Source: Pseudomonas sp. MWU16-30317 (lineage in GTDB: Bacteria > Pseudomonadota > Gammaproteobacteria > Pseudomonadales > Pseudomonadaceae). Taken from it: a stretch of 64,000 nt of DNA. Position 1 is the stretch's first letter. Each line of letters begins with the position of its first letter. The stretch lies in NCBI RefSeq assembly GCF_020515695.1, contig NZ_JAIWJA010000003.1, forward strand, positions 248,001 through 312,000. Direction: 5' to 3'. Made by a program: the position numbers and the translations under genes. The notes under the pieces were generated by a model, which was not told the origin of the DNA, ran no database searches, and saw only the letters and a program-made list of their open reading frames with translations. Of this stretch, positions 27,766 to 37,884 are shown piece after piece.

Positions 27766-28097
27766 CAAGCCTCCATGCTGCATTCTACGGTCTGGCAGGG
27801 GTGGCGAATAATCGCCTATTTGCCTGGATTGTGTAGCTAAATTTGGTGAAATAAACACTTCGTTACATAAAAGTCGGGATTTATAAAGCACCCCCGCAAT
27901 ACACTCGGCCTATACAGGCGGCGCATAGCATACCTTGACAATCGGTATTGACTACACCAAAAATGTCGCCGGCCGTACAATAGGGTGATGGCTGTGTGAT
28001 ATCACTGAATATCATTTAGTGCTTTCCGGTCCTGATATTGGATCTGGAACTTTCGTGCTAAAACCTGCCAGCCAGCAGGTGATAAGGAGATCAAGTC
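27766..28097. promoter_or_regulatory. Divergent promoter region between the two T6SS operons
   Basis: 332 bp separating fha1 (leftward) from tssA (rightward), markedly AT-richer than its surroundings. It contains TTGACA-like hexamers and an imperfect dyad CACTGAATATCATTTAGTG near 28001-28020. I see no sigma-54 site with correct GG-N10-GC spacing and no gene. Both operons must be transcribed from here. Confidence 0.6.
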
Positions 28098-29111
28098 TTG
28101 GTGGATGTGGCGTTATTGTTGGTGCCTGTTTCAGAGGATTCGCCTTGCGGCGAAGATCTGGAATACGACTCGCACTTCTTGCAGTTGGAACGGGATGTTC
28201 AAGGCCAACCTGAACGCATCATGGGCGATGCCGTGCTGGCCGCCGAGCCACCGCAATGGCGCTCGATTGGCCAGCAAAGCGAGCAACTTCTGCAGCGCAG
28301 CAAAGACCTGCGCATCGCCTGTTTTCTGCTGCAAAGCGCGCTGGCTATGGAAGGCCTTGCCGGCTTGGCAGGCAGCCTCGATCTGATACGCCAGCTGCTC
28401 CTGCAGCACTGGACCGACCTGCACCCGCGGCTCGACGCCGATGACCACAACGACCCTACCTTGCGCCTCAATGCGTTGATGGCCCTGGCTGCCGATCCCA
28501 CCGTGAACCTGCTGCGCGAAACACCACTAGTGCGTTCGCGGGTGTTTGGCAGCATCAGCGTGCGCGCCGCCGCCAACGCCTGCGGCCTGCAGCACTTTCA
28601 AGGTGAAAGCCTGACCGGCGAGCAGCTCAACGCCGCTTTCCAGGATGCCGACCCCGAACAGCTGCAGGCCAGCCGGGAGGCCCTCGACCGCGCACGCGAG
28701 GCGTTGCAAGGTATCGAGCAGGTGCTGGGCGACCAGTTGGGCGTGGGCCAGGGTGTCAACTTCGATGCACTGGACCGCCAACTGAAGCTGGCCCAACAGA
28801 TTCTCGGCGCTGAACCCGTGGTCGCTGCCGAGCAGGTGGCCGCCAATCCGCCCCAGGGCGCCGAGCCCATCGCGGTAGAATCGTCTGCACCGGCGCGGGT
28901 CAGCGGTGATATCAATCATCGCGACGATGTGCTGCAACAACTGCAACGCATCCTCGACTATTACGCCCGCCATGAGCCGTCCAGCCCTATACCGCTGCTG
29001 CTCAACCGTGCGCGGCAACTGGTCAATGCGGATTTCGCCGCCATCGTGCGCAATCTGATACCCGACGGCATTTCCCAATTCGAAAATCTGCGTGGTCCCG
29101 ACGCCGAGTAG
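28098..29111 (+). CDS. tssA: T6SS cap/recruiter protein TssA
   Basis: 337 residues. The N-terminal ImpA domain includes SEDSPCGEDLEYDSHFLQLE, and the C-terminus (about 270-337) is a helical oligomerisation region. The short form without a VasJ-like C-terminus fits TssA1-type proteins that bind the baseplate and then guide sheath growth. The start is TTG at 28098, 8 nt after AAGGAG; the next codon, GTG at 28101, is an equally possible start. First gene of the rightward operon. Confidence 0.9.
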   Translation: MVDVALLLVPVSEDSPCGEDLEYDSHFLQLERDVQGQPERIMGDAVLAAEPPQWRSIGQQSEQLLQRSKDLRIACFLLQSALAMEGLAGLAGSLDLIRQLLLQHWTDLHPRLDADDHNDPTLRLNALMALAADPTVNLLRETPLVRSRVFGSISVRAAANACGLQHFQGESLTGEQLNAAFQDADPEQLQASREALDRAREALQGIEQVLGDQLGVGQGVNFDALDRQLKLAQQILGAEPVVAAEQVAANPPQGAEPIAVESSAPARVSGDINHRDDVLQQLQRILDYYARHEPSSPIPLLLNRARQLVNADFAAIVRNLIPDGISQFENLRGPDAE

Positions 29112-29199
29112 CGTCGTCGACCTCGTCGTTCAGTCAGCGGCCGGCTTTACCAGCAGGCCATGACCTCAACAGGTCGCTCAGGCGACAAGGAGGAGCACC

Positions 29200-29715
29200 G
29201 TGGCCACTACCAGTTCCCAAAAGTTCATTGCCCGCAATCGCGCCCCGCGCGTGCAGATCGAATACGACGTCGAGCTGTACGGCGCCGAGAAAAAGGTCCA
29301 GTTGCCGTTCGTCATGGGCGTGATGGCCGATCTTGCCGGCAAGCCAGAAACACCGCTGGCGCCCGTGGAGGAACGCAAGTTCCTGGAAATCGACGTCGAC
29401 AACTTCGACTCGCGCCTCAAGGCCATGAAGCCGCGCGTGGCCTTCCACGTGCCCAACGAGCTGACAGGTGAAGGCAACCTGAGCCTGGATATCACCTTCG
29501 AAAGCATGGATGACTTCAGCCCGGCCGCCGTGGCCCGCAAAGTCGACTCGCTGAACAAGCTGCTTGAAGCTCGCACCCAGCTGGCCAACCTTCTTACCTA
29601 CATGGACGGCAAGACCGGCGCTGAAGACGTGATCATGAAAGCCATCCAGGACCCAGCCCTGCTGCAAGCTCTGGCCAGCGCGCCGAAGCCTCGCGATTCC
29701 GAGCCCAACACCTGA
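29200..29715 (+). CDS. tssB: T6SS contractile sheath small subunit TssB
   Basis: 171 residues starting at GTG, with AAGGAGGAG 4 nt upstream. Conserved features are SSQKFIARNRAPRVQIEYDVE, LPFVMGVMADLAG, and the DVDNFDSRLKAMKPR stretch. TssB and TssC polymerise into the contractile sheath that ClpV recycles. Separated from tssC by 5 bp. Confidence 0.97.
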   Translation: MATTSSQKFIARNRAPRVQIEYDVELYGAEKKVQLPFVMGVMADLAGKPETPLAPVEERKFLEIDVDNFDSRLKAMKPRVAFHVPNELTGEGNLSLDITFESMDDFSPAAVARKVDSLNKLLEARTQLANLLTYMDGKTGAEDVIMKAIQDPALLQALASAPKPRDSEPNT

Positions 29716-29720
29716 TCAGG

Positions 29721-31223
29721 ATGACCCGCATGTCCGAGTTGATGAAAGACGGTCAGCCGCAACCCGCGGCGACTGAGCAGACCAGCGAATTTGCTTCGCT
29801 GCTGTTGCAGGAATTCAAGCCCAAGACCGAACGTGCTCGCGAAGCGGTAGAGACCGCCGTGCGTACCTTGGCCGAGCAAGCCTTGGCGCAGACCAGCCTG
29901 GTGTCCAACGACGCGATTACCTCGATCGAGTCGATCATCGCGGCCATCGACGCCAAGTTGACCGCACAGGTCAACCAAGTCATCCACCACCCCGAGTTCC
30001 AGAAGCTGGAAAGCGCCTGGCGTGGCCTGCATTACCTGGTCAACAACACCGAATCAGATGAGCAGCTGAAAATTCGCGTACTCAACATCGCCAAGCCGGA
30101 GCTGCACAAGACCCTGAAGAAATTCAAGGGTACGGCCTGGGACCAGAGCCCGATCTTCAAGAAAATGTACGAAGAAGAGTACGGCCAGTTCGGTGGCGAA
30201 CCCTATGGCTGCCTGGTGGGCGATTATTACTTCGACCAGTCGGCGCAGGATGTCGAGTTGCTCGGCGAGCTGTCCAAAGTCTGCGCGGCCATGCACGCGC
30301 CATTCATCGCTGCGGCATCGCCGACCGTAATGGGCATGGGCTCGTGGCAGGAGCTGTCCAACCCCCGCGACCTGACCAAGATCTTCACAACCCCGGAATA
30401 CGCCGGCTGGCGGTCGCTGCGCGAATCCGAAGACTCGCGCTACATCGGGCTGACCATGCCGCGTTTCCTGGCGCGTCTGCCGTACGGGGCCAAGACCGAT
30501 CCGGTGGAGGCCTTCGCCTTCGAAGAGAACACCGACGGCGCCGACAGCAGCAAATACACCTGGGCCAACGCCGCCTACGCCATGGCGGTGAACATCAACC
30601 GCTCGTTCAAGCATTACGGCTGGTGCTCGCGCATCCGTGGTGTCGAGTCCGGCGGTGAAGTGCAAAACCTGCCCGCGCACACCTTTCCTACCGATGACGG
30701 TGGTGTGGACATGAAGTGTCCGACCGAAATCGCGATCTCCGATCGCCGTGAAGCGGAACTGGCGAAGAACGGCTTCATGCCGCTGCTGCACAAGAAGAAC
30801 ACCGATTTCGCGGCCTTCATCGGCGCCCAATCGCTGCAGAGACCGGCCGAATATGACGATCCGGATGCCACCGCCAACGCCAACCTGGCGGCTCGTCTGC
30901 CTTACCTGTTTGCCACCTGTCGCTTCGCGCATTACCTCAAGTGCATCGTTCGCGACAAGATCGGCTCGTTCAAGGAAAAGGACGAGATGCAGGCCTGGCT
31001 GCAGGACTGGATCCTCAACTATGTCGACGGCGACCCGGCGCACTCCAGCGAGACCACCAAAGCCCAACACCCACTGGCAGCCGCCGAGGTAGTGGTCGAG
31101 GAAGTCGAAGGTAACCCGGGTTACTACAACTCGAAGTTTTTCCTGCGCCCGCACTATCAGCTTGAAGGCCTGACGGTATCCCTGCGTCTGGTATCAAAGC
31201 TGCCTTCGGCGAAAAGCGCCTGA
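29721..31223 (+). CDS. tssC: T6SS contractile sheath large subunit TssC
   Basis: 500 residues, full length. Diagnostic stretches include LESAWRGLHYLVNNTESDE, PFIAAASPTVMGM, LPYGAKTDPVEAFAFEE, and the C-terminal NPGYYNSKFFLRPHYQLEGL. Forms the outer sheath with TssB. It follows tssB in the rightward operon. Confidence 0.98.
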   Translation: MTRMSELMKDGQPQPAATEQTSEFASLLLQEFKPKTERAREAVETAVRTLAEQALAQTSLVSNDAITSIESIIAAIDAKLTAQVNQVIHHPEFQKLESAWRGLHYLVNNTESDEQLKIRVLNIAKPELHKTLKKFKGTAWDQSPIFKKMYEEEYGQFGGEPYGCLVGDYYFDQSAQDVELLGELSKVCAAMHAPFIAAASPTVMGMGSWQELSNPRDLTKIFTTPEYAGWRSLRESEDSRYIGLTMPRFLARLPYGAKTDPVEAFAFEENTDGADSSKYTWANAAYAMAVNINRSFKHYGWCSRIRGVESGGEVQNLPAHTFPTDDGGVDMKCPTEIAISDRREAELAKNGFMPLLHKKNTDFAAFIGAQSLQRPAEYDDPDATANANLAARLPYLFATCRFAHYLKCIVRDKIGSFKEKDEMQAWLQDWILNYVDGDPAHSSETTKAQHPLAAAEVVVEEVEGNPGYYNSKFFLRPHYQLEGLTVSLRLVSKLPSAKSA

Positions 31224-31288
31224 TCCACTTTTGACTGCGCGGGCCAGTGGGCACCGCGCACTCACTTCAATGAACTCCAGGAGGAATA

Positions 31289-31777
31289 ATGGCTGTAGAT
31301 ATTTTCATCAAGATCGGTGACATCAAGGGCGAATCTCAGGACAGCACCCACAAGGATGAGATCGACGTGCTGGCCTGGAACTGGGGCATGTCCCAGAACG
31401 GCAACATGCAGATGGGCAGCGGCGGCGGTGCCGGCAAGGTCAATATCCAGGACCTGACGTTTACCAAGTACCTCGACAAGTCGACACCCAACCTGATGAC
31501 GGCCTGCTCCAGCGGCAAGCATTATCCGGAAGCGGTACTGGTGATCCGCAAGGCTGGGGGGGAGAGCCCGATCGAGTACACAACCATCACCTTGAAGGAA
31601 GTACTGATCTCGTCGCTGAGCACCGGCGGCTCGCGCACGGACGATCGCCTGACCGAGCAAGTGTCTCTGAACTTCGCTGAGGTGGCAGTCGACTACCAGC
31701 CGCAGAAAGCCGACGGTACCAAAGAAGGTGGCCCGATCAAATACGGCTGGAATATCCGCCGGAACACCAAGCTCTGA
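31289..31777 (+). CDS. hcp1: T6SS inner-tube protein Hcp
   Basis: 162 residues. The N-terminus MAVDIFIKIGDIKGESQD and internal NIQDLTFTKYLDKSTPNL and SLNFAEVAVDYQPQ mark an Hcp1-type protein. Hexameric rings stack into the expelled tube and can carry small effectors in their lumen. The AGGAGGAAT ribosome site is near-perfect, as expected for the most abundant component. It is the only hcp in the window. Confidence 0.98.
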   Translation: MAVDIFIKIGDIKGESQDSTHKDEIDVLAWNWGMSQNGNMQMGSGGGAGKVNIQDLTFTKYLDKSTPNLMTACSSGKHYPEAVLVIRKAGGESPIEYTTITLKEVLISSLSTGGSRTDDRLTEQVSLNFAEVAVDYQPQKADGTKEGGPIKYGWNIRRNTKL

Positions 31778-31840
31778 CGCGCCCGGGCAACCATAGCAGT
31801 GGTTGCCCTTCTTTTGCTTCGCCCCTTTGGTGCTCGAACC

Positions 31841-32362
31841 ATGGTCACGCCCTCCAATGCCTTGATGCCCCGCGAGCGCTTGCAGCCCTCGCTGCTCGAT
31901 CGCCTGAGCGACGACCGCCCTGGCGACTTGCAAGAGTCCGCCGAGCAGCGCTCGCTGTCGCTCAATCAGCTCAAGGATTCGGTACTGCGTGACCTTGGCT
32001 GGCTGCTCAACAGCACCTGCCTGCTGGATGCCGATACCAGCCAGAACGCCCCTGCCGGCTCCTCGGTACTTAATTTCGGCTTGCCGGCATTGGCCGGCAA
32101 CTGTGCTTCCAACGTCGATGTCGAGGCGCTGGAACGAGCCATTCGCCAGGCTATCATCACCTTCGAACCGCGTATCCTGGCGGCCAGTGTGCGGGTCAAG
32201 GCCTGCATGGCGTCGGATGAAATGAGCCCCAACGCGTTGAGCTTCGCCATCGAAGGTGACCTTTGGGCGCAACCGGTGCCGTTGCGCTTGCTGCTGCAAA
32301 CAGACCTGGATCTGGAGTCCGGCCATGTACGGGTGATTCAGGCCGAACGGAGGCGCCTATGA
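31841..32362 (+). CDS. tssE: T6SS baseplate wedge subunit TssE (gp25-like)
   Basis: 173 residues from the ATG at 31841; the frame is open 14 codons upstream but without a ribosome site. The N-terminus [15 protein letters not shown] and [19 protein letters not shown] helix (here [15 protein letters not shown]), and [13 protein letters not shown], match the phage gp25 family. TssE initiates sheath assembly on the baseplate. It follows hcp by 63 bp, with no tagJ between. The stop overlaps the tssF start (ATGA). Confidence 0.93.
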   Translation: MVTPSNALMPRERLQPSLLDRLSDDRPGDLQESAEQRSLSLNQLKDSVLRDLGWLLNSTCLLDADTSQNAPAGSSVLNFGLPALAGNCASNVDVEALERAIRQAIITFEPRILAASVRVKACMASDEMSPNALSFAIEGDLWAQPVPLRLLLQTDLDLESGHVRVIQAERRRL

Positions 32363-34218
32363 ATCCGCGCCTGCTGGAACTCTATAACCAGGAGCTGCAA
32401 CATGTGCGCGATGGCGCCGCAGAGTTTGCCCAGCAATACCCCAAGATTGCCGGGCGCCTGGCGCTTAATGGCACCGACTGCGCCGACCCCTATGTCGAGC
32501 GCTTGCTCGAAGGCTTCGCGTACCTGACTGCCCGGGTGCAACTCAAGCTCGATGCCGAGTACCCGACATTCACCCACAACCTGCTGGAAATCGCCTATCC
32601 GCATTACCTGGCGCCGACGCCGTCGATGACCGTGGTGCAGTTCACCCCGGACACCGAAGAAGGTACTTTGGGCGCGGGCTTCACCCTCAAGCGCGGCACC
32701 GCCTTGCGCGCCACCTTGGGCCGCGACAGCCAGACCTGCTGCGAATACCGTACGGCCCATCCGGTGACCTTGTGGCCGGTGCGTGTCGCGCAGGCCGACT
32801 ACTTTGCCAATCCCCAGGCTGTACTGGGGCGCCTGGCCGCGAGCGAACCCAAGGCCCGCGCCGGCTTGCGCATTACCCTGCGCACCGGCGGCGAAGTGCC
32901 GTTCGCCGAACTCGGCCTGGAGACCTTGCCGTTGTACTTGCACGGTGCCGACGAGCAACCGTTTCGCCTGTATGAGCATCTGCTGGGCAATGCCTGCGCG
33001 ATTTTCGCCCGCGAGCCGGGCGGTGACTGGGTCGAGCGCCTGCCGGTCGATGCGTTGCGGGCCCGTGGCTTCGACGACGCTGACGCTGCGTTGCCGGTAG
33101 TGCCGCGGGCCTTCCAGGGCTACCGCTTGCTGCAGGAATACTTCGCGCTGCCGCAGCGGTTTCTGTTCGTCGAATTCGCCGGGCTGCAGCCTGCGCTGAA
33201 GCGCTCCCAAGGGCAGGTGCTGGAGCTGATCGTACTGTTCGATCGTCAGGACACGGCCCTGGAAGGGCAGGTGTCGGCCGAGCAGTTCAAGCCGTATTGT
33301 GCGCCGGCGATCAACTTGTTCCCGCGGCGCTTGGACCGTATTCATCTGACCGATCGGGTCCACGAGCACCATGTGATCGCCGACCGCACCCGGTCAATGG
33401 ATTTTGAGGTGCACTCGCTGACCGACATCTGCGGTCACGGTACTGGACCGGATCAACCCTTTTTGCCGTTCTATGCCGTGCGTGATGCGTCGCGCTATGG
33501 CCGCGATCAGGCGTATTACATCGTGCGCCGTGAGCCGCGAGTGCTGTCCAGTACGCAACGACGCAGCGGGCCGCGTTCCAACTACGTCGGCAGCGAGACT
33601 TTTATCAGTCTGGTTGACCCCGCTCAGGCGCCGTATCGCCATGAGTTGCGACAACTGGGCGTGGGAGCGTTGTGCACCAACCGCGACCTGCCACTGTTCA
33701 TGAATATCGGCGACGGCAGCACCGATTTCACCCTGTCCGACAGTGCTCCGGTGGTGTCGATTCGTTGCCTGGCCGGCCCCAGCCGCCCGCGCGCCAGCCA
33801 TGCGCACGACGGCAAAGCCTGGCGCCTGATCAGCCAACTGTCGCTCAACTACCTGTCGCTGAGCGAGCAGGGCCAGGGTGCGGCGGCCTTGCGCGAGTTG
33901 TTGCGCCTGTATGGCGACGACAAGGACTCGGCGTTGCAATTGCAGATCGAAGGCCTGCGCGACGTCAGCGCCAAGGCCTGTACCCGGCGCCTGCCGATGC
34001 CCGGCCCGATCGTCTTCGGCCGCGGCCTGGAGATCACCCTGACTTTCGATGAAAACGCCTTTCGCGGCACTGGCGTGTTTCTTCTGGGGGCGGTATTCCA
34101 GCGCTTTCTGGCACGCTACGTGTCTATCAATAGCTTTACCGAGACGGTGATCAAGACCACCGAACGCGGCGAGATCATGCGATGGAAAGCCCGCCCCGGC
34201 TGTCGACCGAACCTGTGA
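32359..34218 (+). CDS. tssF: T6SS baseplate wedge subunit TssF
   Basis: 619 residues from the ATG at 32359, which overlaps the tssE stop. N-terminal hallmark [20 protein letters not shown] and [17 protein letters not shown]; the C-terminal region includes [20 protein letters not shown] and [17 protein letters not shown]. TssF with TssG and TssE makes the baseplate wedge. Overlaps tssG by 37 bp. Confidence 0.97.
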   Translation: MNPRLLELYNQELQHVRDGAAEFAQQYPKIAGRLALNGTDCADPYVERLLEGFAYLTARVQLKLDAEYPTFTHNLLEIAYPHYLAPTPSMTVVQFTPDTEEGTLGAGFTLKRGTALRATLGRDSQTCCEYRTAHPVTLWPVRVAQADYFANPQAVLGRLAASEPKARAGLRITLRTGGEVPFAELGLETLPLYLHGADEQPFRLYEHLLGNACAIFAREPGGDWVERLPVDALRARGFDDADAALPVVPRAFQGYRLLQEYFALPQRFLFVEFAGLQPALKRSQGQVLELIVLFDRQDTALEGQVSAEQFKPYCAPAINLFPRRLDRIHLTDRVHEHHVIADRTRSMDFEVHSLTDICGHGTGPDQPFLPFYAVRDASRYGRDQAYYIVRREPRVLSSTQRRSGPRSNYVGSETFISLVDPAQAPYRHELRQLGVGALCTNRDLPLFMNIGDGSTDFTLSDSAPVVSIRCLAGPSRPRASHAHDGKAWRLISQLSLNYLSLSEQGQGAAALRELLRLYGDDKDSALQLQIEGLRDVSAKACTRRLPMPGPIVFGRGLEITLTFDENAFRGTGVFLLGAVFQRFLARYVSINSFTETVIKTTERGEIMRWKARPGCRPNL

Positions 34219-35222
34219 GCAGCCAAGCGAAAATGCAGGCTGCGCCGTGGGAGTACGACTTCTTCCAGGCCCTGCGGCGTATCGAATGCGAGGCTCCGCA
34301 CTTGCCACGTATCGGCCATTCGCGGCGCCTGGGCGAGGACGCTTTGCGCCTCGGGCAGCGCGCCGAAGGCACCTTCGCACCCGCTACGCTGGCGTCGCTG
34401 ACACCCGCTCAAGAGGACGCTGCGCCGCGTCTGGAGCAGTTCTTCTTCGGTCTGGGTGGCCCCAACGGCCCAATGCCGCTGGCACTGACCGAGTACGTGC
34501 GCGACCGCGAGCGCAACCTGGGTGACAGCACCACCAAGCACTTCTTCGACCTGTTTCATCATCGCTTGCTGAGCCTGTTCTATCGAGCCTGGGCCGAGGC
34601 TCGACCGACGATCAGCCATGATCGGCCGGATGACGATTACTGGTCGGCACGTCTGGCCGCCTTGAGTGGTCGCGGCATGGACAGCCTGCTGGATCAGGGT
34701 CCGATCACCGACAGCGCGAAGTTTCACTACAGCGGTCACCTGGCCGCCCAGACCCGTTATCCCGATGGCTTGCGGGCGATCCTGGCCGAATACTTCGGGG
34801 TGGCGGTGGCGGTCGAGGAATACGTCGGCCAGTGGTTGCCGCTGCCCGACCACAACCGCTTGGGTATCGAGCACTGTCGCCTGGGTGAAGACCTGTGCCT
34901 GGGCAGTCACGTCTGGGATCGCCAGCACAAGTTTCGCCTGCGCCTGGGGCCGTTGTCGCTGGAGCGCTACATGGCCCTGCTGCCGCGAGGCGAGCTGTTT
35001 GCCGAGCTGGCTGCCTGGGTCCGCGAATATCAGGGCGACGAGTTGGACTGGGATCTCAACCTGGTGCTGGAACAGGCGCAGGTGCCGGCGGCGAGCCTGG
35101 ATGGCAGCGGTCGGCTGGGCTTCAACACCTGGCTCGGTGCCCCCACCGCAGACGCCGCCGATTTACTCCTGTCACGGCATTACGCCGACTCTCCTATTGA
35201 AAAGGACTCGCCTCATGGGTGA
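34182..35222 (+). CDS. tssG: T6SS baseplate wedge subunit TssG
   Basis: 346 residues. The conserved segments WEYDFFQALRRIECE, FFGLGGPNGPMPLALTEYV and FFDLFHHRLLSLFYRAWAEA identify TssG. Its start overlaps tssF by 37 bp and its end overlaps clpV by 8 bp, so translation of tssE-F-G-clpV is likely coupled, keeping wedge subunits in proportion. Confidence 0.97.
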   Translation: MESPPRLSTEPVSSQAKMQAAPWEYDFFQALRRIECEAPHLPRIGHSRRLGEDALRLGQRAEGTFAPATLASLTPAQEDAAPRLEQFFFGLGGPNGPMPLALTEYVRDRERNLGDSTTKHFFDLFHHRLLSLFYRAWAEARPTISHDRPDDDYWSARLAALSGRGMDSLLDQGPITDSAKFHYSGHLAAQTRYPDGLRAILAEYFGVAVAVEEYVGQWLPLPDHNRLGIEHCRLGEDLCLGSHVWDRQHKFRLRLGPLSLERYMALLPRGELFAELAAWVREYQGDELDWDLNLVLEQAQVPAASLDGSGRLGFNTWLGAPTADAADLLLSRHYADSPIEKDSPHG

Positions 35223-37884
35223 AATCAGCCGCGCCGCACTGTTCGGCAAACTCAACAGCGTGGCCTATAAGGCTATCGAAGCCGCCACGGTGTTCTGCAA
35301 GCTGCGGGGCAATCCCTACGTCGAGCTGGTGCATTGGTTTCACCAGTTGCTGCAACTGCCGGACAGCGATCTGCATCGCATTATCCGCCAGTTCAGCCTC
35401 GATCCGGCGCGAGTGGCCCAGGGCCTGACCGAAGCGCTGGATCGTTTGCCCCGTGGCTCGACCTCGATCACCGATCTGTCGTCCCAGGTCGAGGAAGCGG
35501 TGGAGCGCGGTTGGGTCTATGGCAGCCTGATGTTCGGCGAGAGCCAGGTGCGCAGCGGCTACCTGTTGATCGGCATCCTCAAGACGCCAAGCCTGCGTCA
35601 TGCCGTGCTGGGGCTGTCGGCGGAATTCGACAAGATCAAGGTCGAGACCCTTACCGAGCGCTTCGACGAGTATATCGACGGCTCGCCGGAAAACGCCCTG
35701 AGTGCCACCGATGGCTTCCAGGCCGCTGCGCCGGGCGAGGCCAGTGGCGCCGTCGCCCCGAGCGCGATGGGCAAGCAGGAAGCCCTAAAGCGTTTCACCG
35801 TCGACATGACCGAGCAGGCCCGCAGCGGCAAGCTCGACCCGATCGTCGGCCGTGACGAGGAGATCCGCCAACTGGTCGATATCCTTATGCGACGCCGCCA
35901 GAACAACCCGATCCTCACCGGTGAAGCCGGTGTCGGCAAGACCGCCGTGGTGGAAGGCTTCGCCCTGCGCATCGCCGCCGGTGACGTTCCGCCGGCGCTC
36001 AAGGACGTCGAGCTGCGCAGCCTGGATGTCGGCTTGCTGCAGGCCGGCGCGAGCATGAAGGGCGAGTTCGAACAGCGCCTGCGCCAGGTTATCGAAGAGG
36101 TTCAGGCCTCATCCAAGCCGATCATTCTGTTTATCGATGAAGCCCACACTCTTGTGGGTGCAGGCGGCGCCGCCGGCACCGGTGATGCTGCCAACCTGCT
36201 CAAGCCGGCCTTGGCCCGCGGCACCCTGCGCACGGTAGCGGCGACAACCTGGGCGGAATATAAAAAGCACATCGAGAAGGACCCGGCCCTGACCCGGCGG
36301 TTCCAGGTGGTGCAAGTTGATGAGCCGTCCGAGCACAAGGCGTTGCTGATGATGCGCGGCGTGGCGTCGACCATGGAGAAACACCATCAGGTGCAGATCC
36401 TCGACGAAGCCCTTGAAGCGGCAGTCAAGCTGTCCCACCGTTACATCCCCGCGCGTCAGCTGCCGGACAAATCCGTGAGCCTGCTGGACACCGCCTGTGC
36501 CCGCGTCGCCATCAGCCTGCATGCGGTGCCGGCCGAAGTGGATGACAGTCGCCGGCGCATCGAAGCCTTGCAGACCGAACTGGCGATCATCGCCCGCGAG
36601 CAGGCCATTGGTATCGATATCGGCGCTCGGCATACCAGCACCAACGAGGCGCTGACCCAGGAGCGCGAGCGCCTCGTCGAGGTGGAACAACGCTGGAGCG
36701 AAGAGCGCGCGTTGGTCGACGAGCTGTTGATGCTGCGCGCCAGCATGCGCGAAAGCGCCGGTGCCGTGGATGACCCCTTGGCCGCCCACCCGGAGCGGCA
36801 TGATCAGTTGCGTGACGTGCAGCAACGCCTGTCGGCCCTGCAGGGCGAATCACCGCTGATATTGCCGACGGTCGACTACCAGGCAGTGGCCACCGTGGTC
36901 GCCGACTGGACCGGTATTCCGGTTGGCCGCATGGCCCGCAACGAAATCGAGACGGTGCTCAAACTCGACCAGCTGATGGCCAAGCGCATCATTGGCCAGG
37001 ACCACGCCCTGAAGATGATCGCCAAGCGCATCCAGACCTCCCGCGCCGGCCTCGACAACCCGAGCAAGCCGATCGGTGTGTTCATGCTCGCCGGCACCTC
37101 CGGGGTCGGCAAGACCGAGACCGCCCTGGCGCTGGCCGAAGCCCTGTACGGCGGCGAGCAGAACATCATCACCATCAACATGAGCGAGTTCCAGGAAGCC
37201 CACACGGTATCAACCCTCAAGGGCGCGCCGCCGGGCTATGTCGGCTACGGTGAAGGCGGCGTGCTGACCGAAGCGGTGCGGCGCAAGCCCTATAGCGTGG
37301 TGCTGCTGGACGAGGTCGAGAAGGCTCACCCGGACGTGCACGAGATCTTCTTCCAAGTGTTCGACAAGGGCGTCATGGAGGACGGCGAAGGGCGCCTGAT
37401 CGATTTCAAGAATACCTTGATCCTGCTGACCACCAACGCCGGTACCGAGACCATCGCCCGGCTCTGCCAGCCCGGGCGCAGCGTGCCGGATCCGGACGCC
37501 ATCGCCAAGGCCCTGCGCCAGCCGTTGCTGGAGATCTTCCCGCCGGCGTTGCTGGGGCGTCTGGTGACGATCCCTTACTACCCGCTCAGCGACGATATGC
37601 TCAAGGCCATCACCCGCCTGCAACTGGAGCGCATCAAGCGGCGCGTCGAGAGCACCCACAAGGTGTCGTTCGACTATGACCAAGGCGTGATCGACCTGAT
37701 CGTCTCCCGTTGCACCGAGAACGAAAGCGGCGGCCGCATGATCGACGCCATTCTCACCAACACCTTGCTGCCGGACATGAGCCGCGAGTTCCTCACCCGC
37801 ATGCTCGATGGCGAGCCGCTGGCCGGGGTACGCATCAGCGCCCGCGACAATGCTCTGCACTATGATTTCGGTAGCCGCCATTGA
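35215..37884 (+). CDS. clpV: T6SS sheath-recycling AAA+ ATPase ClpV
   Basis: 889 residues from the ATG at 35215. The N-domain (1-160) is ClpV-like ([20 protein letters not shown]). The two AAA+ modules have Walker A motifs GEAGVGKTA (about 237) and GTSGVGKTE (about 629), with Walker [12 protein letters not shown] and [11 protein letters not shown]. The coiled middle domain lies about 400-520. ClpV disassembles contracted TssBC sheaths by binding the TssC N-terminus. A longer upstream reading is possible but runs inside tssG in another frame and was not used. Stop overlaps the vgrG start. Confidence 0.97.
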   Translation: MGEISRAALFGKLNSVAYKAIEAATVFCKLRGNPYVELVHWFHQLLQLPDSDLHRIIRQFSLDPARVAQGLTEALDRLPRGSTSITDLSSQVEEAVERGWVYGSLMFGESQVRSGYLLIGILKTPSLRHAVLGLSAEFDKIKVETLTERFDEYIDGSPENALSATDGFQAAAPGEASGAVAPSAMGKQEALKRFTVDMTEQARSGKLDPIVGRDEEIRQLVDILMRRRQNNPILTGEAGVGKTAVVEGFALRIAAGDVPPALKDVELRSLDVGLLQAGASMKGEFEQRLRQVIEEVQASSKPIILFIDEAHTLVGAGGAAGTGDAANLLKPALARGTLRTVAATTWAEYKKHIEKDPALTRRFQVVQVDEPSEHKALLMMRGVASTMEKHHQVQILDEALEAAVKLSHRYIPARQLPDKSVSLLDTACARVAISLHAVPAEVDDSRRRIEALQTELAIIAREQAIGIDIGARHTSTNEALTQERERLVEVEQRWSEERALVDELLMLRASMRESAGAVDDPLAAHPERHDQLRDVQQRLSALQGESPLILPTVDYQAVATVVADWTGIPVGRMARNEIETVLKLDQLMAKRIIGQDHALKMIAKRIQTSRAGLDNPSKPIGVFMLAGTSGVGKTETALALAEALYGGEQNIITINMSEFQEAHTVSTLKGAPPGYVGYGEGGVLTEAVRRKPYSVVLLDEVEKAHPDVHEIFFQVFDKGVMEDGEGRLIDFKNTLILLTTNAGTETIARLCQPGRSVPDPDAIAKALRQPLLEIFPPALLGRLVTIPYYPLSDDMLKAITRLQLERIKRRVESTHKVSFDYDQGVIDLIVSRCTENESGGRMIDAILTNTLLPDMSREFLTRMLDGEPLAGVRISARDNALHYDFGSRH

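Noticed and set aside
28046..28063. A possible sigma-54 promoter (CTGGAACTTTCGTGCT) upstream of tssA
   Set aside because: The distance between the GG and GC elements is one base too short for sigma-54.
34666..35214. A long N-terminal extension of ClpV
   Set aside because: The stretch is the tssG coding region in a different frame; ClpV similarity starts at the ATG at 35215.
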